Shown one piece after another: positions 16,161 through 23,722 of a DNA stretch of 64,000 nucleotides. The stretch lies in NCBI GenBank assembly GCA_963748295.1, contig CAVVIH010000006.1, forward strand, positions 930,001 to 994,000. The letters run 5' to 3'. Position numbers and translations under genes: made by a program. The notes beneath the pieces are model-generated. The model was not told the DNA's origin, ran no database searches, and saw only the letters and a program-made list of their open reading frames with translations. The stretch is from CAVVIH01 sp963748295 (GTDB lineage: Bacteria; Acidobacteriota; Vicinamibacteria; Vicinamibacterales; 2-12-FULL-66-21). Position 1 is the first letter of the stretch; each line of letters starts with the position of its first letter.

Positions 16161-17337
16161 GGATCGATCGGGCGAACGCGATCATCTCCGGCCCGGAACC
16201 ATTCAAGCCGCCGCCCTGGGACAACTCGGGACGTCCGCCGCCCTTCCCGCCGAAGCGGGCGACCAGCTGCCTCAAGAGCCCGGCCGAGTCGATCGTCAGA
16301 TCGGCCGATCGCGCCGTGACGACTGCCGCCGGCGCCGGCATCCCGAACAGGATCGCGACATGCCCGGGGCGTTCGACGATGTGCGACGCGATCAGCTTGA
16401 GGCTGTTCGCATCCCATCCCTCGAGGCTGGCGGCGACGAGCGCGACCGCGCCGGCGCTCTCCGCATTCGACGCGAGTTCCGCAGCTTCGACCGACGCGAC
16501 CTTCGCCTGAAGATCCTTGTTGCGGCGCTTGAGCTCGCGCCCCTCGCCCTGCAGCCGCTCGATCGCGGAAGGCACTTCGGCAGGAAGCACCGAGAACAAC
16601 CGCGTGCATTCAGCCATGCTGTCGCGGAACGCGCGAAAGCCGCTGAGCGCACGTCCGCCGCACTTGAACTCCACGCGGCTGCCGCCGCGAAAACGCTCCC
16701 ACCCCGAGACGGCAATGATGCCGATCGCGCCCGTGCGCGCGACGTGCGTGCCGCCGCAGGCCGAGAGGTCGAAGTTCTCGACGTCGATGAGCCTCAGCTC
16801 TCCGCCCCGCAGCGGTTCTTTTCGAAGCGGCATCCGGGCGGCTTCCTCGGCGCTCACGAACCGAATGGCGACGGGACGATCCTCCCAGACCACGCGGTTC
16901 GCTTCGATCTCCGCCCGGTCGATCGCCTCGCGAGAGACTTCCTTCGCCAGGTCGATCGTGGCGGATGCGGTCCCAAGGTGGAAGCTGACCGTCCGGGCGC
17001 CGGCGAACCGATCGAACGCCGCAGAGAGCACGTGCTGGCCGGTATGCTGCTGCATGTGATCGAATCGGCGCTCCCAGTCGATCAGGCCCCGCACGCTTCC
17101 TGACGGCGCCGCCCCCTCGAACACGTGAAGAATCGATCCATCGTCCCGATCGACGACGTCGACGATGCGCGCGTCGCCGAGCGTGCCGGTATCGAACGGC
17201 TGGCCTCCCGATGTCGGATAGAAGGCGGTGCGATCGAGCACGGCGGCCTGGCGGCCATCGTCTACCGGGTCGATCGACACGACGCGCGCGTCGAACTCGG
17301 CAAGGTAGGGCTGGGTGTAATAGATACGCTCGGTCAC
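16147..17337 (-). CDS. Alanyl-tRNA editing protein (AlaX-long, with DHHA1)
   Basis: 396 aa. Residues about 5-200 match the AlaRS-type editing domain that hydrolyses Ser- or Gly-tRNA(Ala). The zinc ligands are visible as HMQQH (94-98) with TGQH, and CGGTH (194-198). A coiled-coil linker and a DHHA1-like domain with GGKGGGRPELSQGGG complete the protein, as in AlaX-L. There is no aminoacylation domain. I start it at GTG 17337, overlapping the queC stop (GTGA); the longer frame upstream is an antisense artefact of queC. Confidence 0.9.
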   Translation of the reverse strand: MTERIYYTQPYLAEFDARVVSIDPVDDGRQAAVLDRTAFYPTSGGQPFDTGTLGDARIVDVVDRDDGSILHVFEGAAPSGSVRGLIDWERRFDHMQQHTGQHVLSAAFDRFAGARTVSFHLGTASATIDLAKEVSREAIDRAEIEANRVVWEDRPVAIRFVSAEEAARMPLRKEPLRGGELRLIDVENFDLSACGGTHVARTGAIGIIAVSGWERFRGGSRVEFKCGGRALSGFRAFRDSMAECTRLFSVLPAEVPSAIERLQGEGRELKRRNKDLQAKVASVEAAELASNAESAGAVALVAASLEGWDANSLKLIASHIVERPGHVAILFGMPAPAAVVTARSADLTIDSAGLLRQLVARFGGKGGGRPELSQGGGLNGSGPEMIAFARSILSGA

Positions 17338-18026
17338 GAGACGCGGGCTCCCACAAGAGGATCGACGACGCCGGCTTCCTCGAAGCCGCGGGCGCGCAGC
17401 ACGCAGCTGTCGCAGCGTCCGCACGGCCGGCCGTCCGGCAGTGGATCGTAGCAGCTGTGCGTCAGGCCGTAGTCGAGGCCCAGCGCCGTACCCTGTCGCA
17501 CGATGTCCGCCTTGGACATGCGGAGGAGCGGCGCGCGGACGGTCAGCGGACGCCCCCCGACACCCGCCTGCGTCGCGAGCGCGGCAAGCCGTTCGAACGC
17601 CTCGATGTACTCCGGGCGGCAATCGGGGTAGCCGGAATAATCCACGGCGTTCACGCCGAGGACAATCGTGCCGGCGCCGAGCACCTCCGCCCACGCCATC
17701 GCGAGAGAAAGAAAGATCGTGTTGCGCGCCGGCACGTAGGTCGAGGGAATCTCGCGCGAGCCCTCACCGTCGAGCAGGCGATCCTTTGGGATTTCCCCGT
17801 CGCCGACGAGCGCGGATCCGCCGAACGCGGCAAGGTTGACGTCCAGCTCGATGTGCCTCGTGACCTTCAGCGCTTTCCCCACCGCGCGGGCCGCGGCAAC
17901 CTCGCGTTCGTGCACCTGACCGTAACGAATCGTCAGCGCGTAGAGCTCGAGTCCCGCCGCGCGGGTCATCGCCGCGGCGGTGTAGGAGTCGAGGCCGCCG
18001 CTCAAGAGAACTACTGCCTTTAGCAC
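17334..18026 (-). CDS. queC: 7-cyano-7-deazaguanine synthase
   Basis: Converts 7-carboxy-7-deazaguanine to preQ0 using ATP and ammonia, in queuosine synthesis. PP-loop SGGLDS is at 9-14. The C-terminal zinc site is SCYDPLPDGRPCGRCDSC, with all four cysteines. GTG 18026 (MLKAVVLLSGG) is the only start that fits the family; the upstream extension runs into a short repeat. With queE upstream, two consecutive steps of the pathway are encoded side by side. Confidence 0.95.
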   Translation of the reverse strand: MLKAVVLLSGGLDSYTAAAMTRAAGLELYALTIRYGQVHEREVAAARAVGKALKVTRHIELDVNLAAFGGSALVGDGEIPKDRLLDGEGSREIPSTYVPARNTIFLSLAMAWAEVLGAGTIVLGVNAVDYSGYPDCRPEYIEAFERLAALATQAGVGGRPLTVRAPLLRMSKADIVRQGTALGLDYGLTHSCYDPLPDGRPCGRCDSCVLRARGFEEAGVVDPLVGARVS

Positions 18027-18039
18027 AGCCGCCCTCGCA

Positions 18040-18096
18040 CGTCGCACGTGACAAGCCGCACGTCGCACGTGAGCACGTCGGACGTCGCACGTGTCA
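18040..18096. repeat. Short tandem repeat with CACGTG core
   Basis: CGTCGCACGTG occurs at 18040, 18061 and 18083, that is, every 21-22 bases, between queE and queC. Each copy contains the palindrome CACGTG. No function is evident. Confidence 0.6.
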
Positions 18097-18101
18097 GGGA
18101 T

Positions 18102-18743
18102 CTAGACTCCACGCGTGTCCGGGCTCCAGATGTACTTATGTGCCTGAAGCTGCAGCCTGACGGGCAGCCGGTCCGCGAGAATCCACTCGGCGAGCTGTTT
18201 GGGATCCAACACACCGTGAACCGGCGAAAACAGCACCGCGCGGCAGCGCTCCGGAAGGCTGTGGCGGGCGACGACGTCGGATGCGTAGTCGTAGTCGGCG
18301 CGATCCTGGATGACGAACTTTACTTCGTCGCGTGCGGTCAGCATGTCGAGGTTGGGCCAGTGGTTGTTCGCCGACTCCCCGCTGGCCGGACACTTGACGT
18401 CGACGATGCGGGCGACCCCCGCGGGGACGTTTTCGATGCTGCGATGCCCGCCGGTTTCGAGCAGCACCTCGTGCCCCTCGTCCAGGAGCCGCTGCATGAG
18501 CGGATAGACGTCCGCCTGCAGGAGGGGCTCGCCGCCCGTGATCTCGACCGTGGGACAGCCGTAAGCGCGGACGCGTTCGAGGACCTCGTCGAGCTCCATT
18601 TTCCGCCCCTCGGTGAAGGCGTAGGCGGTATCGCACCAGGTGCAGCGCAGGTCGCAGGCCGTCAGGCGGACGAAGACACAGGGGCGTCCCGCGTGGGTCG
18701 ACTCGCCCTGGATCGAATGGAAGATCTCGTTGATGGTAAGCAT
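18102..18743 (-). CDS. queE: 7-carboxy-7-deazaguanine synthase
   Basis: 213-aa radical SAM enzyme converting 6-carboxytetrahydropterin to 7-carboxy-7-deazaguanine. The cluster motif CDLRCTWC gives Cys30, Cys34 and Cys37 (CxxxCxxC). SIQGES at the N-terminus binds substrate, and ITGGEPLLQ is the SAM-contact GGEP motif. Length and motif order are normal. It heads the minus-strand set queE-queC-alaX and lies divergent from the selenoprotein candidate, 36 bases apart. Confidence 0.95.
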   Translation of the reverse strand: MLTINEIFHSIQGESTHAGRPCVFVRLTACDLRCTWCDTAYAFTEGRKMELDEVLERVRAYGCPTVEITGGEPLLQADVYPLMQRLLDEGHEVLLETGGHRSIENVPAGVARIVDVKCPASGESANNHWPNLDMLTARDEVKFVIQDRADYDYASDVVARHSLPERCRAVLFSPVHGVLDPKQLAEWILADRLPVRLQLQAHKYIWSPDTRGV

Positions 18744-18779
18744 TGGTCCGCGCGTAATCCTCTATTCTAAAATATCCAG

Positions 18780-19112
18780 ATGCCGAGGACAGTCTTCTAC
18801 TGGAAGCCCACCTGAACCACGTGCCGCAACGCCAGAAGTTTTCTGGACAAGCAGAAAGTGGACGTGGAGGAACGCGATATCAACAAAACGCCGCCGGATC
18901 GGGCGTTCCTGGAGAAGCACGTCGACAAGGACAGCTTCCTCGACTTCGTCAGCACCCGCAGCCCGGTGTTCAAACAGCGCGCGCTGCCGCGATCGAAGAA
19001 AGAAGCCATCGACTTGATGGTCGAGCAGCCGAACCTGATCAGGCGTCCGGTGCTCGTGCGCGGTGCCCAGGTGATCTTCGGGTTCGACAAGGACGCTTAC
19101 GCGAAGCTTTGA
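18780..19112 (+). CDS. ArsC/Spx-family thioredoxin-fold protein, probable selenoprotein (in-frame UGA = Sec12)
   Basis: From ATG 18780 the frame reads MPRTVFYWKPT, then TGA (18813-18815), then TTCRNARSFLDKQ and on to a stop at 19112, 110 aa in all with no frame change. The TGA falls exactly on the first Cys of the CxxC redox motif of ArsC-like proteins, making UxxC. The C-terminal part has the family features KQRALPRSKKEAIDLM and RRPVLVRG. A hairpin suited to a bacterial SECIS follows. Conventional gene callers would begin at GTG or ATG codons after the TGA (for example base 18858) and lose the active site. The substrate is unknown; arsenate reduction is not established. No clear ribosome site precedes the ATG. 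Confidence 0.75.
18832..18846 (+). promoter_or_regulatory. SECIS-like hairpin downstream of the UGA
   Basis: CCAGAA-GTT-TTCTGG forms a perfect six-pair stem with a three-base loop starting with G. The stem begins 17 bases after the UGA and the loop 23 bases after it, inside the 16-37 base window for bacterial SECIS elements, which also need a G at the start of the loop. Confidence 0.65.
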
Positions 19113-19116
19113 TGCC

Positions 19117-20071
19117 ATGAGTGACATCCGGATCGGCACGTCGGGCTGGAGCTATCCGTCAGGCGACGGAACGTGGAACGGCATCTTCTATCCCGCCAAA
19201 GGCAACGCGGGGAAGCGCGGGAAAGGCAAGTTCGACGAGCTGGCGTTCTACGCCGAGCATTTCGATACCGTCGAGATCAACTCGACGTTCTACCGGATTC
19301 CGGCGCCGGCCACCGCGGCCAGCTGGGCGAAGCGCACGCCGCGGGACTTCGAGTTCTCGCTCAAGCTGTTTCAGAAGTTCACCCATCCGGAAATGTTCGA
19401 GAAGGCCACCGGCGCCGACGCGTGGAGCCTCGGCCAGCGGGACGTCGACGAGTTCCGCGCCGCCATCGATCCGCTCGCCGCCGCGAACAAGCTCGGCGCG
19501 CTGCTCGCGCAGTTTCCGGCGAGCTTCAAGAACGAGCCGGATACGCGCGGATATCTCGAGTGGCTGCTCGAGCGGTTCCGCGAGTACATGATCGCGGTCG
19601 AACTGCGGCACCGCAGCTGGAGCGACGATCCGATGCCGACGCTCGAGCTGCTCGACGCGCACGGCGCGGCACTGGACGCAGATCGACGAGCCGAAGTTCC
19701 GGTTCTCGATCCGCCAGAACCTGCTGCCGAACGTCCGGACCTTCTACTATCTGCGCCTGCACGGGCGAAACGCGAAGCAGTGGTGGAAGCACGAGAAGTC
19801 CGAGGATCGCTACAACTATCTGTATTCAGCCGAGGAGCTGGAGCCGTTTGCGGAAGCGGCTGAAACCGCGTCGCGCGCGGTGAAGAAGGCCTACCTCTAC
19901 GCCAACAATCATTTCTCGGCGAAGTCGGTGGCGAACGCGGCGATTCTCAAGCACCAGCTCGGGCAGGATCTCGAAGGCGAGTATCCGGAGGAGTTCGTCG
20001 AACGCTATCCCGATCTCAAGGACAAGGTGAAGGTGCTGCCGTCGCTCATTCCTTCACGGAAGCCTTCTTGA
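19117..20071 (+). CDS. DUF72 (YecE-like) protein, frameshifted
   Basis: TIM-barrel protein of unknown function. The N-terminal two thirds reads IGTSGWSYPSGDGTWNGIFYP and VEINSTFYRIP, the DUF72 hallmarks, up to LLDAHGAA. At about 19672 one extra base shifts the frame; the next frame continues WTQIDEPKFRFSIRQN and, further on, FYYLRLHGRN and KKAYLYANNHFSAKSVANA to the stop at 20071. Joined, the protein is about 317 aa, normal for the family. It starts five bases after the ArsC-like gene, so the two may be co-transcribed. The end overlaps the convergent cyclophilin gene. Confidence 0.8.
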
Positions 20072-20673
20072 GGACGTCGGCCTTCTGCAGCTTGGCGGCG
20101 ACGTCCATCCCCTTGATGACCTGTCCGAAGACGGTGTACTTTCCGTTCAGCTCGGGCGCATTTCGCAGCGTGATGTAGAACTGGCTGTCGGCATCCTTGG
20201 CGGATCCCGAGTGGCCCATCCCATCGCGCCGCGAAGGTGGGTGCGCTTCTTGGTGATCTCCGCGACGCCGATTGGCTTGCCGCTCCCCGATCGTCCCCAC
20301 CATTCCTGCAGCGTCATGTTGCGCGACTGCGGATCGCCGACCTGCACGACGAAGTTCGGCTCCGCGCGGTGAAAGCGCTGGCCGTTGTAGAACCCGCGCT
20401 TCACGAGCCCCACGATCTGCGCGACGGTCTTGGGCGCTTCCTCCGGATACGTCTCGAACTCGATCACGCCCTTGACGGTCTCGAGCACGATCACCGGACC
20501 CGCGCCGGGCGAGGTCTGCGAGACGCGCGATCGGCGCAGATGCCAACGAAACGCGGATTGGCACGGATCAACGAAACGCGGATTGGCACGGATTCCAACG
20601 GGACGCGGATTGGCGCGGATATCACGAGCACCGGTGCTGACAGGAGCGCTACGAGGAACGGCACGCATCTCAT
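20046..20673 (-). CDS. Cyclophilin-type peptidyl-prolyl isomerase, exported, frame-broken
   Basis: The ATG at 20673 overlaps the nth stop (ATGA) and encodes a signal peptide MRCVPFLVALLSAPVLVISA. A block of short ATCCGCG-type repeats follows, after which the cyclophilin domain runs in another frame: VIVLETVKGVIEFETYPEEAPKTV, then GFYNGQRFHRAEPNFVVQVGDP. A second break near 20220 leads to GHSGSAKDADSQFYITL and FGQVIKGMDVAAKLQ. The catalytic Arg (FHR) and the substrate-site QFYITL are present. Either the gene is inactivated by repeat insertion or indels in the sequence hide a linker made of repeats. Periplasmic location is inferred from the signal peptide. Confidence 0.75.
20546..20621. repeat. 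ATCCGCG-family tandem repeat inside the cyclophilin gene
   Basis: Three copies of a 24-25 base unit AACGAAACGCGGATTGGCACGGAT (last copy diverged) lie just after the signal-peptide codons. The same GCGGAT-rich family fills the intergenic stretches at 57.7-58.0 and 62.9-63.5 kb. Confidence 0.7.
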
Positions 20674-21315
20674 GGTTTGCCCACCTTTGTGACGCCGATT
20701 CTCGGACAGAGATCGGCAATCACGCAAGACCCGCAGAGCGGATACACCGGACGGCACACGTTCTGGCCCCAGGTGACCAGATACAGGTTGATGATCGGCC
20801 ACCACCGGCGCGCCGCCGCGGCATACAAGGCGTGCTCCGTCTGCTCGGGCGTCCGCGTCTCGACCCAGCCGAGGCGGTTGGAGATCCTGTGCACGTGCGT
20901 GTCGACGCAGATGTTCGACGCGGCTGCGATGCGCCAGAATCAGCACCAGATTCGCGGTCTTGCGCCCGACACCGGGCAGCGTAAGCAGCTCCTCCATCGT
21001 TCCCGGCACCCGGCCGCCGAACTGCGTCATGATCTGCTCGCACGTCTCCTTCACGTGGACGGCCTTGTTCCTGTAGAAGCTCACCGGATAGATCAGGCGC
21101 TCGATCTCCTTCACGCTCAGCTTCGCCATCGTCCGCGGCGTTCGCGCGACGCGAAAGAGGCGCCTCGACGCCTCGGCGGTGACCGGATCGCGGGTCTGCG
21201 CCGAGAGCATCGTCGCGATGAGCACCTGGAACGGATCTTCCTGCTGCTCCTCCGCGATCTTCTCGACCGCCGGCTCGTCGAGGCCGTCAATCGCACGACC
21301 GAGTCGGCGCATCAC
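20670..21315 (-). CDS. nth: Endonuclease III, frameshifted
   Basis: DNA glycosylase/AP lyase for oxidised pyrimidines. The first part reads DPFQVLIATMLSAQTRD, then LPGVGRKTANLVLILA, the helix-hairpin-helix with catalytic Lys. At about 20940 the frame shifts and continues SNICVDTHVHRISNRLGW, which contains the catalytic Asp, and finishes with the 4Fe-4S ligands in CRPVYPLCGSCVIADLC (C-x6-C-x2-C-x5-C). All functional residues survive across the two frames. The stop overlaps the cyclophilin ATG by four bases. Confidence 0.85.
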
Positions 21316-21351
21316 GCGTGCGATCCGGCTGGCGGACCACGCTGTGCTACT

Positions 21352-22282
21352 TCATACAGGGGTCAGGGCTGTCTCGCCGGCCAGAACCGCGATCACGTTC
21401 CTGACTGCGAGGTCCGCCATCGCCGTTCGCGTCTCCCGGGTGGCGCTGCCGAGGTGCGGCGCCAGCACGACGTTTTCGAGACCGATCAGCGATGGATGAA
21501 CCGCCGGTTCGCGCTCGAAGACGTCAGCGCCGCGCCCGCGATCAACCGCTCTTTGAGCGCCCAGCCGAGCCGCTTCTTCGTCGACGACGGCGCCGCGGGC
21601 GGTATTCACCAGGATCGCCGACCGCTTCATCCTCGCCAGCTCCCGCCGATCGATCATTTTCGTTGTCGCCGTCGTCTGCGGCACGTGGATGCTGACGACG
21701 TCCGAGCTGATGAGCAGTTCGTCGAGCGAAAGCTCGTCTCGTTGGGCAGGCCGGCCCTGGCGTGCAGCAAACACCGCGTTCATCCCGAACGCCGGCGCTT
21801 TCTCCGCGACCGCCTTGCCGATCCGGCCTCGGCCGATGATCCCCAGCTGCTTTCCCTTCAGCTCCGAGCCGAGCATGAAGTCCAGCGCCCAGCCCTTCCA
21901 GCCGCCGCGGCGCACCAGCCTGTCGGCCTCGGCAACGCGGCGCGCGGCGGACAGGATCAGCGCCCACGTGAACTCGGCGACGGCATTGGTCAGCACGTCG
22001 GGCGTGTTCGTCACGACGATCCCGCGGCGCTTCGCATGCAGCGACATCGATGTTGTCGTAGCCGACGGCAACGTTCGCGATGATCGACAGGCTGCTTCCC
22101 GCGTCGATCACATCGGCGGTGAGGCGGTCCGTCAGCATGCTGATGAGCGCGCGCTTGCCGGCGAGCCGGCGGACGAGCTCGTCTGGCGGTATCGGCGAAG
22201 GACCGTCGTAGAGATCGACGCTGCAGGCCGATTCCAGGGGGAGGACGAGAAGGAATGCGGCGGGTGAGAAGAACGATGCCAC
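21352..22282 (-). CDS. D-2-hydroxyacid dehydrogenase (glyoxylate/hydroxypyruvate reductase-like), frameshifted
   Basis: NAD(P)-dependent oxidoreductase. The N-terminal frame gives LISMLTDRLTADVIDA and NVAVGYDNIDVAAC. After a break near 22043 the second frame gives RRGIVVTNTPDVLTNAVAEFTWALIL, the nucleotide motif LGIIGRGRIGKAVAEKA, and NTARGAVVDEEA. Two compensating breaks near 21575 and 21535 hide LGWALKERLIAGA, after which DVFEREPAVHPSL and the catalytic His in APHLGSAT follow. The start is probably GTG 22282. It lies 36 bases after the Cys-rich microcompartment gene on the same strand; reduction of an aldolase-derived hydroxy/keto product would fit, but this is inference. Confidence 0.8.
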
Positions 22283-22318
22283 GATGACTCGCTTCAGTCG
22301 AATCCGATCAGATCAACC

Positions 22319-22531
22319 TCAGTGCCCGTGCGACTCGCAGTAGCCACAGTGATTGCACTGAACCGCCGGCTCGATGAGGCACGGGCCGTCCGACTTCGGA
22401 AGGTTGTAGCGGTAGTTGCTTGCGTCGGCGACGAAGCGCAGCGGCGACGCGCCGCCAGCGGCGGACTCACCGCCTCCGAGATGGCGGCTCAAAGCTTCCC
22501 GCACGAGCTCGCGCAGCGCCTGTTCGTCCAT
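22319..22531 (-). CDS. Small BMC-locus protein: encapsulation-peptide-like helix plus Cys/His tail
   Basis: 70 aa. The N-terminus MDEQALRELVREALSRHL is an amphipathic helix followed by a Gly/Ala/Ser linker, the form of an encapsulation peptide that takes cargo into bacterial microcompartments. The middle (RFVADASNYRYNLPK) is unassigned. The C-terminus carries Cys51, Cys59, Cys62, Cys65, His68 and His70 (CNHCGYCESHGH), able to bind zinc or an iron-sulfur cluster. ATG 22531 shares one base with the stop of the BMC-P gene, so it belongs to the shell operon. I do not recognise a named family; a cargo redox or scaffold protein is an inference. Confidence 0.8.
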   Translation of the reverse strand: MDEQALRELVREALSRHLGGGESAAGGASPLRFVADASNYRYNLPKSDGPCLIEPAVQCNHCGYCESHGH

Positions 22532-22815
22532 CAGTCGTCCTCGAGTGGCTGACAATCCACGCTGTCGACGATGCCGATGATCGCCGCGTCGACCGCCGCG
22601 GCCTTGCGGCCCAGCGCATCCCCCGCGGCCTTGCCCTCGATCACGACGAGCACCTTTTCGCCCACGCCGGCGCCGACGGAGTCGATGGCGAGCAGCGCCA
22701 CGCCGCGCGGCTCGTCCTGAAGCGTCAGCGGCTGCACCAGCAGGAGCTTCGCTCCTTCGAGCTTGCGGTTCTTCTGCGTGGAGACCACCGTGCCAACGAC
22801 TCGAGCTATCTGCAC
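22531..22815 (-). CDS. BMC-P shell vertex protein (EutN/CcmL), copy 1
   Basis: 94-aa pentamer-forming protein that caps vertices of microcompartment shells. It opens MQIARVVGTVVSTQKNRKLEGAKLLLVQPL, the EutN/CcmL signature, and ends AAIIGIVDSVDC with GAGVGEKVLVV in between. Start GTG 22815, four bases after the previous BMC-P stop; the longer frame upstream lacks similarity. It is one of three paralogues in a row, which differ most in the loop after the QP motif, so they probably fill different vertex positions. Confidence 0.9.
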   Translation of the reverse strand: MQIARVVGTVVSTQKNRKLEGAKLLLVQPLTLQDEPRGVALLAIDSVGAGVGEKVLVVIEGKAAGDALGRKAAAVDAAIIGIVDSVDCQPLEDD

Positions 22816-22819
22816 AGCG

Positions 22820-23086
22820 TTACGCCAGGTCCCAGTGATCGACGATTCCAACGATCGTCGCATCGGTCGGCGGTTCCGATGGATAGAACGGAAACGCCGC
22901 TTCACGGCCGCGGACGAAGAACACGTGCTCGCCGACGCCGGCGCCGACGGAATCGGTTGCCACCAGCGTTCGGCCGACGTCGGAACCATCCGCGGCGATC
23001 GGCTGCACCACCAGCAGCTTCGAGCCGATCAGGTTCGCGTCCTTGATCGTGGCGACGACTTCGCCGAGCACGCGGGCCAGCTGCAT
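22820..23086 (-). CDS. BMC-P shell vertex protein (EutN/CcmL), copy 2
   Basis: 88 aa, MQLARVLGEVVATIKDANLIGSKLLVVQPI, with GAGVGEHVFFVRGREAAFPF and ATIVGIVD. It has the same fold as its neighbours but a distinctive GREAAFPFYP segment before the last strand. It starts one base after the stop of copy 3 and ends four bases before copy 1, consistent with one polycistron. Confidence 0.9.
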   Translation of the reverse strand: MQLARVLGEVVATIKDANLIGSKLLVVQPIAADGSDVGRTLVATDSVGAGVGEHVFFVRGREAAFPFYPSEPPTDATIVGIVDHWDLA

Positions 23087-23087
23087 G

Positions 23088-23366
23088 TCAGCGGGCGTCC
23101 TCTCGAACTTCCACGGTATCGACGATGCCGACGATGGCGGCGTCGACGGGGCAATCTTTCAGACCTGAGGCCATCCGCGCCGAGCTGCCGCTGACGATGA
23201 GGACCGTCTCGCCGACGCCGGCGTCAACGGTATCCACGGCCACCAGATAGGTGCCTTCGGGCTTGCCTCGCGGGTCCATCGGCCTCGCCACGAGCAGCTT
23301 GCTGCTCACCAGCCGCTCGTCCTTTCGTGTGGCGACGACGGTGCCCACGATCTTTGCGAGGATCAT
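23088..23366 (-). CDS. BMC-P shell vertex protein (EutN/CcmL), copy 3
   Basis: 92 aa, MILAKIVGTVVATRKDERLVSSKLLVARPM, with VDAGVGETVLIVSGSSARMA and AAIVGIVDTVEV. ATG 23366 overlaps the BMC-H stop (ATGA), so hexamer and first pentamer protein are translationally coupled. Three BMC-P genes beside one BMC-H resembles PVM-type loci. Confidence 0.9.
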   Translation of the reverse strand: MILAKIVGTVVATRKDERLVSSKLLVARPMDPRGKPEGTYLVAVDTVDAGVGETVLIVSGSSARMASGLKDCPVDAAIVGIVDTVEVREDAR

Positions 23367-23656
23367 TTCGCGTTCGCGGTCGCCTTTCCGATGGGGAGCG
23401 CATCCTCGAGATTCGCGTGCGGCCGCGGAATCACGTGGACCGACACGAGCTCGCCGACGCGCCGAGCCGCCGCGGCGCCCGCATCGGTGGCCGCCTTCAC
23501 GGCCGCCACGTCGCCGCGTACGATGGCGGTAACGTAGCCGGCGCCGATCTTCTCCCATCCGACCAGCGTTACCTTGGCGGCCTTGACCATGGCGTCCGCC
23601 GCTTCGATCATCGCGACGAGGCCTTTGGTCTCGACCATCCCCAGCGCCTCACCCAT
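23363..23656 (-). CDS. BMC-H shell protein (hexamer)
   Basis: 97 aa single BMC domain: MGEALGMVETKGLVAMIEAADAM is the standard opening, with VGWEKIGAGYVTAIVRGDV, where KIGAG lines the central pore in place of the more common KIGSG. It forms the facets of the shell. A GAGGAGG ribosome site lies seven bases before the ATG. No second BMC-H and no BMC-T gene is in the window, so the shell would have to be built from one hexamer type plus three pentamers, or other genes lie elsewhere. Confidence 0.95.
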   Translation of the reverse strand: MGEALGMVETKGLVAMIEAADAMVKAAKVTLVGWEKIGAGYVTAIVRGDVAAVKAATDAGAAAARRVGELVSVHVIPRPHANLEDALPIGKATANAK

Positions 23657-23668
23657 TTATGCCTCCTC

Positions 23669-23722
23669 AGCTTCAGCTACAGCTATCAGCTACAGCCATC
23701 AGCTAGCTTCAGCTTTCAGCTT
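23669..23722. repeat. AGCT/TCAGCT-rich simple repeat
   Basis: The 50-odd bases between the aldolase and the BMC-H gene are built from short units such as CAGCTACAGCTATCAGCTACAG and CTTCAGCTTTCAGCTT. It lies upstream of the BMC-H ribosome site and holds no gene. Confidence 0.6.

Noticed and set aside
20430..22083. Plus-strand open frames opposite nth and the dehydrogenase
   Set aside because: They lack any recognisable domain, while the minus strand shows endonuclease III and dehydrogenase motifs despite frame breaks.
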